DNA of 64,000 nucleotides from Gymnorhina tibicen (GCA_013399875.1 VXAZ01018984.1:3416935-3480934), one strand, 5' to 3'; numbered from the stretch's first letter, positions 52,901 to 59,965 are shown. Translations and numbers: made by a program. The notes: generated from the letters alone by a model not told the origin.

Positions 52901-55900
52901 TCAACCCAGTTTCACTGAAGGAGGCACAAGGTTTTACCTAAGTAAAACTAAAAGTTAACTTTTGATTTTTTGTAGGCAAAAAGGCACTATGCTGTCTTCT
53001 GCTACACAATATATCCAAGATCTGAGGAAACACACGTTTGAATGATACATACTTTTCCCTTGATATAGTAAGCAAAACCAGCAGAATAATTTCCTCCTTC
53101 AGTACCACCACTAGCATTTTCCACTCTCCAGATCAGGATATTCCTACAGTGCTGGTTCCTAGACTGCTGAACTATCTTGTAATCTAGAATATTTCTAATC
53201 TCCTAGGAAATGTATTAAATTACTGCTTGCAGGTATCAGGTGTAAAAGGATCTCCCAAGTAAGTCCTTCAATTTTCTAACCCCACTTCCTCTGAAACAAA
53301 CAGACCAAGTGCTGTTCAAGATGTTCAGATGTTCACAAGTTCAGATGTTAAACAGAAGAAACATAAAGATGGACAGACCATTCCTATTATATGTAAGAAG
53401 AAAATACTACGTTATATGGAAAGCTTCCAAAAACATTTTTAGGAAGACTACATAAGCTGGCCACTGACTTTCAAAAATTATACTGTGGGTAACTGCTGGA
53501 TTTTTCACCACTTCTGTGTGTATTCACCACTGATATAAAAATCCTAAACAAGTTACATCTTAAGATACTATAAGATTTCTGTTTATAAGTCCTATTTATA
53601 AGTCCCAACTCAGGAAACTTAGGAAATGTAGAGGCTTTGACCTTAATTTCACATTTTGTATAACTAACACTTCAAATACATAACTCTTCATATTCTGAAA
53701 CGTATGAAGACAAAAAAATGTTTTAAGAACAATTAAACCCCCCACATTTAGTCTGAAGTTTTCCCAGTATTAATTTCAACAAACTTCAGAGCATGCATTT
53801 GTCCCCTACTGATGTAGAGTCTGAATTTATTGATCCACCCCCACTCAAGAATCTTCATGACCTGAAGCAGTGTAAAATTAACGTGTTAAATAATAAGTTT
53901 AGAAAAAGGACTGGTTTTGCCAAGCTCGTTTTATTGACATTTTCTTAGCTTCCTCTTTTAGTAGCTTATAACTAACATAGAAGATCATACTGCCCCATCA
54001 CAACTCCAGGGAATCTAATCCACTGTTACAAAGGATAAGGATAAAACAACTCATTCTCCAGTTCCTTCCTTAAGGCATGCATCATAAACCAAAATAACTG
54101 TCTCAAAGCTCCAACTAGGTAGGCATAGCTAAGAAAATACTTTTCAGTAACACTACTCTTACTTTAACGTGTTTGTACCATGGACAAAAAAATAGCAAAG
54201 ATGCAATGCACCAAATAGCCAGCAACTATAGGAAAATAACAGAAACTATTTTCCAGTGATACTGTTCATGTCATCTTCTGTTTAGGCTTTCAGAATAGTT
54301 TACAAGAGCAGTAAGGGTAACATACTCCTGAAAATACTGAGGAAAACGACCAAAAAAGAGTTTCAAACCCCCTTTTCTTAAAGCACTGGAATTCAGGATA
54401 TGGCTGCTGGTCAATTTTCTATCCAATGGGCTTTCAACTGTGCTAGAGCTGCCAGCCTTCTGAGTTAACTCCAGAACTATGCAACTCGGTAACAAAACAC
54501 TTGTGAGAGCACAGTATATCAAGCAGTGCCAAGATAGAGATAAATAGCATGGTCTTACTTAAAGTGAGAGAGTGAACTGGCTTTAAACACAATAAAAACA
54601 GAAATAATCTTCAGCTACAGAGCATCTGCCAAACAAATGAGAGAAGAAGAAAGTCCTTTATGTGCTTTAACAGCATACAAATAGCCTAAGACAAAAAAGA
54701 CCCACCACATTAGAAGAGACATGAAGACAAACAGTTGAAATGGATCTATTTTACAATATTGATGGCAGGTAATTTTGAATTCCCAAGCTACAGTCACAAT
54801 TCAAGTCAGTCCTTCAGGATCTTTTTCCCCCACTTCTCAGGCCACAGCCATTGGCACAGAACACACACACAAAAAAACCCTCTAAAAAGCACAGAACAAC
54901 CCAAAAATGTACACGAGGTTTTCAACACCCATCTTTGCTTCCCTCCGCAGCCCTCACTGGCACAGGTAAGATTTCTCCTAGAGCAAAGGAACCTGGAAAT
55001 TTGTATGCTCAGGCCAGGCTGGAGGCAGGCAGACCACTGACTCATCTGCAGCCTGGCCAGGATTATGCCAGCACACAGGACCACTTACGCTGTAAATCCT
55101 CTCCTCCTTGGGCTGGTGCAGCATGTCCCTGCATGCCTGGTGTGCAGGGTGAGCAGCACTGCAGCGTCTCTGCTCCCTCTCCCTTCGGCACAAAGGGATA
55201 GGAGAGCTCTGGTGGGATACTGAACCCCTTGGAAAATGGAAATCTACTCTTTCCTGAGGATACTGGAGCAACAAACAAAGTGAACAATTAGCTTCTGAGA
55301 TCAGTTTCTGTTCCTGAGCTGCCCACCAGTCAGTCTAACACCACACTACACTTCATTGTCCTGCTGACTACATCCAGCAGAGCTCTGCAAAGAGTGAGTG
55401 AAGTCACCGAGCCTCTTTGCTGTGAGCAGGGTGGGTGGAGGAAGGGATGAGGAATAGAAACCAAAAAATTTTTTAAATCCCAATGAAATTACAAAAGCCC
55501 AATCTCTCTCCTTCCCAGAACCAAAAGATCAAATGTCACCAGATGATGGGAATAAAAAGAAAATCATTCCCTTACAGTTACTGGCAAAAGGAAAAAGCAA
55601 TCATTTATCGCCTGCCAACAAGGACTAGCTAGAAAATGAAGATTTGCGTTTTTACCCCTTCCTATTGTGCTTTTCCTTTTGTCAACCAAACCAATCCATT
55701 CTTGCTCCATCCCAACTAGGTCTGTGACTACTTTGGACTCACCACTAGCCCCCATCAACACATTTCACACTTTGCCTTCCTTCTTTTCATTACACTTACT
55801 CAAGCTAAGTAGCTACAGTAGTTTGATTGTCAGCAAGATTTACAGGTCCCTGAAAACCATAATCTTCCTTCTTCACATCCACTTACAGATGATACAACTT

Positions 55901-58900
55901 TTCTTTACATAAATCATTTCCCATATACAAATTTGCAAGACATACAACTTGCAAAGACTCTCTTTCTTTGCTCAACCTGTATTTTTAATATCAGACTCAC
56001 TTTCCACCTTCTCTTCCCTCTTCGTTTAGATACATGTCTCCAAACTTAAGGTCCAATTATTTTCAGAATCCTCAACGCACACTTTAGAGTGGGAGTGGCT
56101 TAAGCGACATATGAAGGCTTTCCCACTTTCAAGTTTAGATAAATCTTTTCCAGTTAAACCTACCAAATTAGAGGGACGCCTGTTTTATAATTCTCAGCAG
56201 CAGCGAGCACAGCATTCTCCTTATGCTTATACACTCACATTTGAGATTACTTCAAAGACTTGTTCCTTTGACCTCATGGAGTTCTGAGTGCAAGACACAG
56301 CACGTCTGAAACAGCTGATACACCCTTTCAACAACAAAATAGTTATTGCAGATAATTAAACAGATGTAAGAGAAGGGCAGGTCTGGTATCGGCCTTTTCA
56401 AATCTCCAGATTAATCTCAACATCACCAGTGCAACTGATGTCAGATCTGCAACTGAGTCCTAGATTGTCTTTCTCCTTCATTTAACAGCTTATAATATGC
56501 TGACAAGACAGCTACCAGAGCTGATCTTCTAAATTGGTGATTAGCAAGTGGGCATTTCAATCTAAGCTTTCATTTTTTATAATGATTGAAATAATTTTGT
56601 GAAGTATTTTTAAGGAGTTCAACATCTGTTAGAACTGTAAATACAAAGAGGGATAAAAATATGCACATTTCTGTATCTGTTGCTGAATCAGACATGATGT
56701 GATATGCAATTAACCATGTAAAACAATGGATTTTCATCCTGTGCTTCTTTTATTCAGTACTTTGAGGGATAAGAAGATAGACTCACTAAAAGACATGCAC
56801 AACTTTTATATAACAAGAAGTCATCAAATCTGTAACAGATGCTTGTTTTGGACACTTTTTTCTAATTTCCAGAAACTAGCTTAAGTAAGAAATTAATTGA
56901 AGAACAGGTTCTCAGTTGACAGAGTAATAGCAAGATTTCCAACTTGAAACAAATGACTAAAACTCTACCAGGATTACATAATAAATAAATTATTACTTGG
57001 GCTGGTAATTCCTTTAAGTGTGTGTGGTTCCTGGACTGGTGAGGGGAGGCTGCCAACAGATGGCAATTTAAGAGCTGACTATTTCCATGGCCTTTTTTAT
57101 CCCCCTCATTTCAAAACAGCTGGAGCACAGACTGTTGAACAATATGCCTTATTTAATTTTTTTGAAGAAACAATGTACAAAACACCCAGCCAAGCTTGTA
57201 TTTTGTTACAGAACAGCATGTTCAGGGACTTCAGGACTCCATACAGGAAGGAAGAACACTTTTGAGAGCTGGTCAAAGCTGAACATGCTGTGATCTTGCA
57301 GAAGCTAAAAGCTTGCCCTATTACCCTCTGCCCAGGAGTGATCAGTCAGTTTCAAAAAATTTTGGAAACTCACCCCCTGCCATAAAATCGCTCTTCCACG
57401 CCATATGCATGGAAGAAATGGGCCTGAAATTTGACCAAGGAAAACAAGATTTCTTTAGGATCCTCTGTTTGCTACAAGTCCTCCACAAATAAAGAATGAA
57501 ATTAAGTCAGACAAGCCTACAGAAACCTCCACATTTTCTGCTCCTGCACGTCCACAACACCTTTACAAGCCAGCATAGAAACTGATATTCAAGATGACAA
57601 GAAAAGTTTCTAGATTGTTTCATTAGTGAAGACAAACATTCATTAAAGTCTGTCTGGTTATCCAGCTCTTGCTGGGAGGATTAGATTACCTTTATCAACC
57701 TTAGCTACACAGAAAAGCTCTTTCATTTGAGTGTCTCTTGAAGTGCATTTTACCAAAGGCTATACCCCAGGTTAATTAATAGCATGTAACTGAAAATAGT
57801 TTGCTGAACTAGCAGAAAAACAACTTAATAAAACAGCTTCACCTCCCAAAAAAAAGACAGATTCTTCTGGCACTGATTTTATCTGAATTTGTGTTTTGGT
57901 CTTCACAGATAGGAAGCAAGATCAGAAGCTTCTGCCACCTTAGCCAGTCTTGGCTGGCAAACATTCCCCTGCCTTAAAAACACGTATCAGAAGTCCTGGG
58001 GCAGATTTCTGTTTTGTGCTCTCATCTTTCAGTACTTGTTCTTCTGAAGGAAGGCTGACTGTGTTCTCATTGTGGATGCCTGCATGCAGTCTTCATAGAG
58101 ATTATGATAACTCTTCTGCACTACTCTCAGGACAAGAAAGGGTGAGCTCTAATTTTCAGTGGAGATTCCCTTCTGGGAAAAAATTTAGACCTAGGATAAA
58201 ATTTTAAGTGGTTTCACTACTATGTGCTCATACAACTGTGATCTTGCAGGTGGATTAAAAGATGGAGCTCCATGTGTCAATTCCTGTAAAGTTTACAAGA
58301 GTAAACCTCTAATCATTCAAGATCCCTCATAAGTCAAGGTCTTAACAGCCTGCCATCTTAAAAGAAATAATTCTCCTGACTTTCTCCGAGAGACAACAAA
58401 GAGTGAAAGACAGAGGAAGGCAGATGCCAGCTTTCCCCTTCCTGCAATATGAGAAGCAGCAGGACAGGTCAGCTGGTCAAACTGCAACAATAAACTCAGC
58501 ATTCCTAACAGGGAAAGCTTTTTGCTACACATGGGCTGTGAGAACACGGGTAAAGGGAAAAAGGTAAATTTGAATGGGATGTCAAAACAACCTATAATTC
58601 ACCTACCAAAAAATACACTGGAGAAGTTGATAAAACTCATATTTGTAAAGCTAAGTCAAGCTTGATCAGAAATCAAGCACCATCTAGCAGTTTCTGCCCA
58701 CACCTGCCTTCTTTGGAGCCTGTGAAGTACCCAACAGAGACCACTCTCAGAGGCTATGCAATGCATAAGACAGAGCTGGTGTTTGACTCAACAGACTGTC
58801 TAAACCAAATGTCAAAAAAACCAACCCAAAACAACTTCAATGTTGAATCTTAATGAAATTCTACATCAAATACTTGCAAAAAATACAAAATCTTTTGCTC

Positions 58901-59960
58901 TCAGTAACAAAGATGTCCCAATTTGTGGCGAAACAATGACTATTTTCAAAGAGCGAGCCTTTGATTTTTCATTAATAAAACTGAATAAGCTTACATATGC
59001 ATGCTTAGATGTCAGGGGATGACCCCCCATAAAGGTGCTGAAATACTAGGATGCATCATGGGAACATATACTTTATCTGAGAACAAGTTAAAGATGTTAC
59101 TGAAGTTCAATATTTGGGTTAAGCATTTAATGCTATAAAATAAAGCAGGAAAGGGAGGGAAGGGCCTTAAGGATTTGCAGATTTTGAAGAAAAGAAAGGA
59201 AAACATAAAGAAGGGGGAAAATTCCATATTCAGATCTAGTGCTAAAATGTGTATTATTAGCAGTATTGCAGATACTCAACTTGGAGCCTACTAAGGTGGG
59301 AGGGGGAAGGGAGAAGAAATACTTCTACTCCTTCGAAGTACAAGACAACACCACATTCCTCTCAGTAGCTATGTAGGTGTTGCCACTTGCATTCTGGGGA
59401 ATCATACCTAGCCCTCTGGTCAAGTTTTCTGTTGTTCAACTTTGCCTCCCTTGAGACAAAATCTCTTCAGATCACACTGGTCATGACTGCACAGCACCGT
59501 ACCCATTTCTGTGTCCCCTTCAGTACCAAAGTGTTCCAATGGTCTCATCTCACACTTACTTATCACTTTTTTCCTGTGTTTTCATCTCACTTCAATGAGT
59601 CTAAAATAATTGAAGTTACCACCACAAGAAACAGGATATGCCACAGGTTCTGGCAGAACATGAAGTGATGGTTGAAAGCAACCTTTGGGCTGGGGTGCAG
59701 CGAGGCACTTACCCAGAGACAACCTAGGAGCAAGTTATTGTTTGGGTTTAGAGCCTAGGAAGGACAAGGCAGTTTACTTTTATGGCACCTGAACATAACC
59801 AAGATATTTCCAGTTCTGTGTTTATCAGTCTTTAAAAATGCTTACCTTTTCTAAATAGTTCTTGAAGGCTCTCTGCGCTTTGATTCAAAATAGCCCATAT
59901 TTCCTCTTCCTGCAGTGGTCCCCCCCGAACCTCCAGAGCCTCTGCTAGTGACACATGCAT
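1850..59960 (-). CDS. PTPN13: PTPN13, protein tyrosine phosphatase non-receptor type 13, 5' half (18 coding exons, partial)
   Basis: This is a large scaffold-type tyrosine phosphatase found at the cell cortex and other submembrane sites. Known family architecture is KIND, FERM, five PDZ domains, then the phosphatase domain. Eighteen exons on this strand join without a frameshift into 3175 coding bases, about 1058 residues: 59846-59960, 52014-52183, 48243-48308, 45419-45604, 42314-42407, 30242-30805, 19184-19279, 17430-17529, 10886-11105, 9875-9949, 9591-9765, 9227-9380, 8954-9092, 8372-8524, 6845-7027, 5715-5877, 2115-2538, 1850-1947. The start MHVSLAEALEV, the KIND block KLGDHLNSILLGMCED and the FERM block KEELPKLHSTYVGASEKE match human PTPN13 closely as I recall it. 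KIND covers about residues 1-180 and FERM about 560-865. The window ends before PDZ1, so the catalytic domain is not here. Identification is firm; exact borders rest on GT-AG signals and homology, not on transcripts. Confidence 0.97.
2115..2538 (-). CDS. PTPN13: PTPN13 coding exon 17: serine-rich post-FERM linker
   Basis: A 424-nt exon from phase 1 to phase 2, residues 885-1025. It reads ERASFRSLNLHADSVKGFNM, then GRAISTGSLASSTLNRLAVR, VQAEILKRLSCSELSLFQPL and WEERPRVMSKSFHDLSQS. The last part is poorly conserved. The acceptor is aaatttccacag. The donor gtaaga splits a codon as AA|T. A + strand open frame of 121 residues over the same bases is a shadow. Confidence 0.95.
2539..5714 (-). other. 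PTPN13 intron 16 (between coding exons 16 and 17)
   Basis: No coding sequence seen. It contains a palindromic cluster at 3603-3643 and a pyrimidine-rich run ending in poly-T at about 4818-4858. Open frames of up to 119 codons here lack similarity to any family I know. Confidence 0.8.
3603..3643. repeat. Inverted repeat plus 16-bp perfect palindrome
   Basis: agggttaa (3603-3610) is the reverse complement of ttaaccct (3623-3630). It runs directly into the 16-bp perfect palindrome cctacatatatgtagg at 3628-3643. Function unknown; AT-rich palindromes are common in introns. Confidence 0.75.
5715..5877 (-). CDS. PTPN13: PTPN13 coding exon 16: end of FERM domain
   Basis: A 163-nt exon from phase 0 to phase 1, residues 831-884: KKKITLQNTSDGIKHAFQTD, then SSKTCQYLLHLCSSQHKFQL and QMRTRQSNQDTQDI. 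The acceptor ends ccattgtgtag and the donor is gtaagg. The helix KTCQYLLHLCSSQHKFQLQMR is the C-terminal F3 helix that closes the FERM domain. It is not visible as an isolated open frame in this window and was found by reading the strand. Confidence 0.96.
5878..6844 (-). other. PTPN13 intron 15
   Basis: About 970 bases between exons 15 and 16, AT-rich and without repeats or coding similarity that I can recognise. Confidence 0.85.
6845..7027 (-). CDS. PTPN13: PTPN13 coding exon 15: FERM F3 (PH-like) lobe
   Basis: A 183-nt phase 0-0 exon, residues 770-830. It begins LCQRLTEYGVHLHHVLPEKR (TTG = Leu where human has Val, as I recall it), then the strand series SQTGILLGVCCKGVVIFEVH and LRFPWRETKKISFS. 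The acceptor is ttgatctgtacag; the donor gtaagt follows agt. The pattern GILLGV-KGVVIFEV-LRFPWRETKKISF is diagnostic of a PH/PTB-like FERM F3 lobe. Confidence 0.97.
7028..8371 (-). other. PTPN13 intron 14
   Basis: About 1.3 kb with a short TA/CT-rich stretch at about 7095-7118. An attctgtg-like octamer pair at about 7434-7446 resembles a CR1 3' end, but nothing upstream supports a CR1 copy. Otherwise nothing recognised. Confidence 0.8.
8372..8524 (-). CDS. PTPN13: PTPN13 coding exon 14: FERM F2/F3
   Basis: A 153-nt phase 0-0 exon, residues 719-769: VHGLSYFRLEHYVPARVMEK, then LDLSYIKEELPKLHSTYVGA and SEKETELEFLK. The acceptor ends tgttgcag and the donor is gtaagt. The block KEELPKLHSTYVGASEKETE is nearly unchanged from mammals and was the first marker that identified the gene. 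Confidence 0.97.
8525..8953 (-). other. PTPN13 intron 13
   Basis: 429 bases within the tightly packed FERM exon cluster; nothing further seen. Confidence 0.85.
8954..9092 (-). CDS. PTPN13: PTPN13 coding exon 13: FERM F2 lobe
   Basis: A 139-nt exon, residues 672-718, ending in phase 0: HTLTCHQYYLQLRKDILEDR, then MHCDDETALLLASLALQAEY and GDYQAE. The acceptor is ctgttctag and the donor gtacat. The run QYYLQLRKDIL followed by ALLLASLALQAEYGDY is the signature of the FERM F2 acyl-CoA-binding-protein-like helices. Confidence 0.97.
9227..9380 (-). CDS. PTPN13: PTPN13 coding exon 12: FERM F1/F2 junction
   Basis: A 154-nt exon, residues 621-671, from phase 1 to phase 2: DNEFFFVDPDIKLSKVAPEG, then WKEEPKKKNKPPVNFTLFFR and IKFFVDDVSLIQ. 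The acceptor is tttgtggcag. The last Gln is split CA|G by the donor gtgagt. FTLFFRIKFFVDD is the typical FERM strand pattern that leads into the alpha-helical F2 lobe. Confidence 0.97.
9591..9765 (-). CDS. PTPN13: PTPN13 coding exon 11: FERM F1 (ubiquitin-like) lobe
   Basis: A 175-nt exon from phase 0 to phase 1, residues 563-620. It starts TKKGKNDDTRRKVNVMLLSG and continues through LELTCDTKTICKDVFDMVVA to GLATLR. The acceptor ends tgcag and the donor is gtaaga. The beta-strand pattern VNVMLLSG-KLELTCDTKT followed by the helix ICKDVFDMVVAHIGL is the ubiquitin-like F1 fold of FERM proteins. Confidence 0.97.
9875..9949 (-). CDS. PTPN13: PTPN13 coding exon 10: FERM lead-in
   Basis: A 75-nt phase 0-0 exon, residues 538-562: NFFGPEFVKMTIEPFISLDL, then PKSIL. 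The acceptor is gtgattggcag and the donor gtaag. It is almost identical to the mammalian segment just before the FERM F1 lobe. It is too short to be seen as an isolated open frame and was found by reading between exons 9 and 11. Confidence 0.95.
9950..10885 (-). other. PTPN13 intron 9
   Basis: About 940 bases of AT-rich intron between the coiled-coil exon and the FERM lead-in exon. Short open frames on both strands show no family similarity. Confidence 0.85.
10886..11105 (-). CDS. PTPN13: PTPN13 coding exon 9: coiled-coil-like segment before FERM
   Basis: A 220-nt exon, residues 464-537, starting in phase 2 (AG|G = Arg) after tatcctacag and ending in phase 0 before gtaatg. It encodes QHEAPFEGKLISQEVMLKRQ, then a charged helix EEEMMQLQARMALRQSR, and a well-conserved tail ITRDPLREIALETAMTQRKL. 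The heptad-like helix suggests a short coiled coil leading into the FERM domain. Confidence 0.95.
11637..11658. repeat. Short perfect hairpin
   Basis: ttacataaa (11637-11645) and tttatgtaa (11650-11658) are perfect reverse complements around the 4-base loop aatg. Probably incidental in AT-rich DNA. Confidence 0.7.
13855..14150. repeat. Purine-rich (GA) low-complexity tract
   Basis: The + strand is strongly enriched in A and G, with GGAAG/GAAA words, most intensely at 14045-14150. Read on the minus strand it is a pyrimidine tract that opens a spurious 107-codon frame rich in S, F and L. Confidence 0.75.
15435..15480. repeat. Three degenerate copies of a 16-17 bp unit
   Basis: The core tcatttaca occurs three times, the last two as tgactcatttaca preceded by acaa/tg sequence. 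A minor local tandem repeat. Confidence 0.65.
16231..16306. repeat. Perfect 12-bp inverted repeat with 52-bp spacer
   Basis: cctccacgttca (16231-16242) and tgaacgtggagg (16295-16306) are exact reverse complements. The arms are GC-richer than the surrounding intron and contain an ACGT core. No flanking duplication was seen that would mark a transposon. Confidence 0.8.
17430..17529 (-). CDS. PTPN13: PTPN13 coding exon 8: linker
   Basis: A 100-nt exon, residues 431-463, from phase 1 to phase 2: VRRNEGFKRDDASGVLSGAD, then DISTSSQTNSQRT. The acceptor is ggtttgctag and the donor gtaaac. Only the VRR start and overall polarity are conserved with mammals, so the call depends on position, phase and splice sites as well as similarity. 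Confidence 0.88.
17530..19183 (-). other. PTPN13 intron 7
   Basis: About 1.65 kb between linker exons 7 and 8. A 92-codon + strand frame (18049-18327) has no recognisable similarity. Nothing else seen. Confidence 0.82.
19184..19279 (-). CDS. PTPN13: PTPN13 coding exon 7: linker
   Basis: A 96-nt phase 1-1 exon, residues 399-430: EPLRRYKSYHSDVYSTSSES, then PSVISSEPDFRQ. The acceptor is caactttcag and the donor gtaaga. It is serine-rich and matches the corresponding human linker segment. It lies within a 13-kb stretch with no other coding sequence apart from exon 8. The symmetric phase makes in-frame skipping possible. Confidence 0.93.
21290..21294. repeat. Left target-site duplication (ctcct) of the LTR
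   Basis: Identical to 22662-22666; marks the integration site. Confidence 0.75.
21477..21484 (+). promoter_or_regulatory. TATA-like box in the LTR
   Basis: The motif tatttaag lies about 180 bases into the LTR, before the gap, consistent with a U3 promoter position. Activity unknown. Confidence 0.45.
21561..22156. other. Assembly gap (596 N)
   Basis: Unresolved bases inside the LTR, between its U3-like left part and the GC-rich right part. Open frames reported across it are meaningless. The size may be estimated rather than measured. Confidence 0.99.
22470..22475 (+). promoter_or_regulatory. Polyadenylation signal AATAAA in the LTR
   Basis: Located about 190 bases before the 3' end of the LTR, as expected near the R/U5 boundary of a retroviral LTR. 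Confidence 0.6.
22662..22666. repeat. Right target-site duplication (ctcct) of the LTR
   Basis: Identical to 21290-21294, directly after the terminal CA of the LTR. Confidence 0.75.
26362..26479. repeat. Recent 59-bp tandem duplication
   Basis: Copies at 26362-26420 and 26421-26479 are identical except for one base (ggata versus gggta near the end). The near-identity implies a young duplication, or possibly an assembly or allelic artefact. Confidence 0.95.
28782..28806. repeat. Perfect 10-bp-arm hairpin
   Basis: aaacccattg (28782-28791) and caatgggttt (28797-28806) pair perfectly around the loop ctcat. It lies in a less AT-biased stretch that also carries TGAGTCA (AP-1-like) at about 28578. 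Confidence 0.8.
30242..30805 (-). CDS. PTPN13: PTPN13 coding exon 6: large linker exon between KIND and FERM
   Basis: A 564-nt phase 1-1 exon, residues 211-398, and the largest exon here. The acceptor is cttattccag and the donor gttagt. It is mostly low-conservation, polar and probably disordered. Conserved islands stand out: LNKGLSKSMGFLSIRGT, KRKIWASSTDLLCTTD, the block KEARYSDGSIALDVFGPQK, and a charged helix DRIRERQKKLQLLREAMNVE at the end. The middle differs substantially from the human sequence as I recall it, including length changes, while the frame stays open. A 175-residue frame on the plus strand (30345-30872) is a shadow. Confidence 0.96.
34361..34381. repeat. TATC/TA microsatellite
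   Basis: Two to three TATC units run into about six TA units, followed by a related gatagatatc stretch at about 34389-34397. Confidence 0.8.
34860..34892. repeat. AT-rich inverted repeat, 9-bp arms
   Basis: ttactgtaa (34860-34868) and ttacagtaa (34884-34892) are exact reverse complements. An overlapping pair, attattta/taaataat, lies just to the left. Confidence 0.7.
42314..42407 (-). CDS. PTPN13: PTPN13 coding exon 5: post-KIND linker
   Basis: Residues 180-210: MDQLSCNGDRKL, then PDRSQAIRERLRGKGLPT. The acceptor is ctttttttgcag and the donor gtaagt; the exon starts in phase 0 and ends in phase 1 after 94 nt. The basic segment RSQAIRERLRGKGLPTG is a conserved island immediately after KIND. 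The open frame that runs on toward lower coordinates past the donor is intron. Confidence 0.95.
42642..42681. repeat. 20-bp tandem duplication
   Basis: Units at 42642-42661 and 42662-42681 differ only at the second base (tcc versus ttc before actaagaaagaattaag). An extra partial aattaag follows. Confidence 0.85.
44311..44774 (+). mobile_element. CR1 LINE, 5'-truncated 3' end
   Basis: It begins ggacctgctggagtgagtcc and continues through the classic CR1 phrases: gaggaaaggctgggaga, ggtgacctaactgtgacc, gttccccagagaagttgtgg, and ggaagtgttcaaggccaggc. It ends with two ATTCTATG octamers at about 44757-44773. No intact reverse transcriptase frame; the 60-70 codon frames here are fragments of the degenerate element. 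Antisense to PTPN13. Confidence 0.93.
45419..45604 (-). CDS. PTPN13: PTPN13 coding exon 4: end of KIND domain
   Basis: Residues 118-179 in a 186-nt phase 0-0 exon. It reads PIKLGDHLNSILLGMCEDVI, then YARVSVRTVLDACSAHIRNS and a SFSYVKQLVRLVLGSLSG tail. The acceptor is gtttgtcactag and the donor gtaagt. This is the most strongly conserved KIND segment and closes the domain. An open frame on the plus strand over the same bases (45365-45700) is only its shadow. Confidence 0.96.
45605..48242 (-). other. PTPN13 intron 3
   Basis: 2.6 kb with a T-run read on the minus strand at about 46201-46216 and the second CR1 fragment near its right end. An 85-codon minus-strand frame at 46218-46475 is of somewhat higher GC than its surroundings but has no recognised similarity. 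Confidence 0.8.
47939..48128 (+). mobile_element. CR1 LINE 3' fragment
   Basis: Diagnostic phrases in order: ggaacagactgcccggagaa, ctgtggagtcttcctc, ctctgggatgaccctgcttg, agcagggaggttgggccaga, and ggtcccttccaacc. It ends with decayed attctgta octamers. The left limit is approximate. It lies 115 bases from coding exon 3, antisense to the gene. Confidence 0.9.
48243..48308 (-). CDS. PTPN13: PTPN13 coding exon 3: KIND domain
   Basis: A 66-nt, phase 0-0 exon encoding 22 residues (96-117): VHIYSLGMALFWGADYEVPQ plus SQ. It is too short to stand out as an open frame and was found by reading the strand for the expected KIND continuation. It is bounded by ttatggcag on the acceptor side and gtaag on the donor side. 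The YSLGM-LFWGADYE motif corresponds to the kinase-like helix in which active kinases carry their DxWSxG-type segment. Because it is in-frame, skipping it would delete 22 residues without a shift. Confidence 0.95.
49436..49522. repeat. A-rich low-complexity stretch
   Basis: Runs of A broken by single C, G or CC (for example aaaacaatcaag and aaaaaccccaaac). Confidence 0.8.
49630..49770 (+). mobile_element. CR1 LINE 3' terminal fragment, short
   Basis: It starts near agtgttcaagaaaaatttgg, passes tttttgggttgccctctttg, ggagttggacttgttgattc and cttgtgggtcccgttcagct, and ends cattctatgattctgag. This order is the end of several avian CR1 subfamilies; the subfamily was not assigned. Antisense to PTPN13. 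Confidence 0.9.
52014..52183 (-). CDS. PTPN13: PTPN13 coding exon 2: KIND domain
   Basis: Residues 39-95. The acceptor ttttcaatacag precedes ct-gat-cct (phase 1), giving ADPTALGFIISPWSLLLLPS, then a SVSFTDEN block and SLSDVEK. The donor is gtacag, in phase 0. Human PTPN13, as I recall it, has three extra residues (VSL) between the previous exon and ADP; here no AG lies nine bases upstream to allow that. The exon is 170 nt with no frame break. Confidence 0.96.
52184..59845 (-). other. PTPN13 intron 1 (between coding exons 1 and 2)
   Basis: 7.7 kb. It holds a locally GC-richer island at about 54940-55450 containing a possible cassette exon on the minus strand (55089-55262) and a microexon-like signal on the plus strand (54951-54965). 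No transposon was recognised. Confidence 0.8.
55089..55262 (-). CDS. Putative unannotated PTPN13 cassette exon
   Basis: This is inference from splice signals only. On the gene strand an acceptor ttgtttgttgctccag, with a gctaatt branch-point-like motif about 25 bases upstream, opens at 55262. The donor gtaagt follows position 55089. The length is 174 nt and the phase is 1-1, the same as the junction between coding exons 1 and 2. No stop occurs in that frame. It would add 58 residues beginning VSSGKSRFPFSKGFS and ending GGEDLQ after ELFRK, inside the KIND domain, and would turn the following Ala codon into Pro. The sequence is Pro/Gly/Ser/Cys-rich, shows no domain, and I know of no equivalent in mammalian PTPN13. 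It could be a lineage-specific alternative exon or a pseudo-exon. Confidence 0.3.
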
Positions 59961-59965
59961 GTTAC
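59846..59965 (-). CDS. PTPN13: PTPN13 coding exon 1: start codon and first KIND helices
   Basis: The exon opens after the acceptor ttatttcccag with only 5 UTR bases (gtaac), then ATG at 59960-59958. It encodes residues 1-38, MHVSLAEALEV through ELFRK, and ends in phase 1 before the donor gtaagc. Position -3 is A, which is acceptable initiation context. The residues form the N-terminal edge of the KIND domain, a catalytically dead relative of the protein-kinase C-lobe. The acceptor directly upstream of the ATG means at least one non-coding 5' exon lies further right. The open frame continues upstream without a stop to 60053, but that part is intron by the splice signal. Confidence 0.95.
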
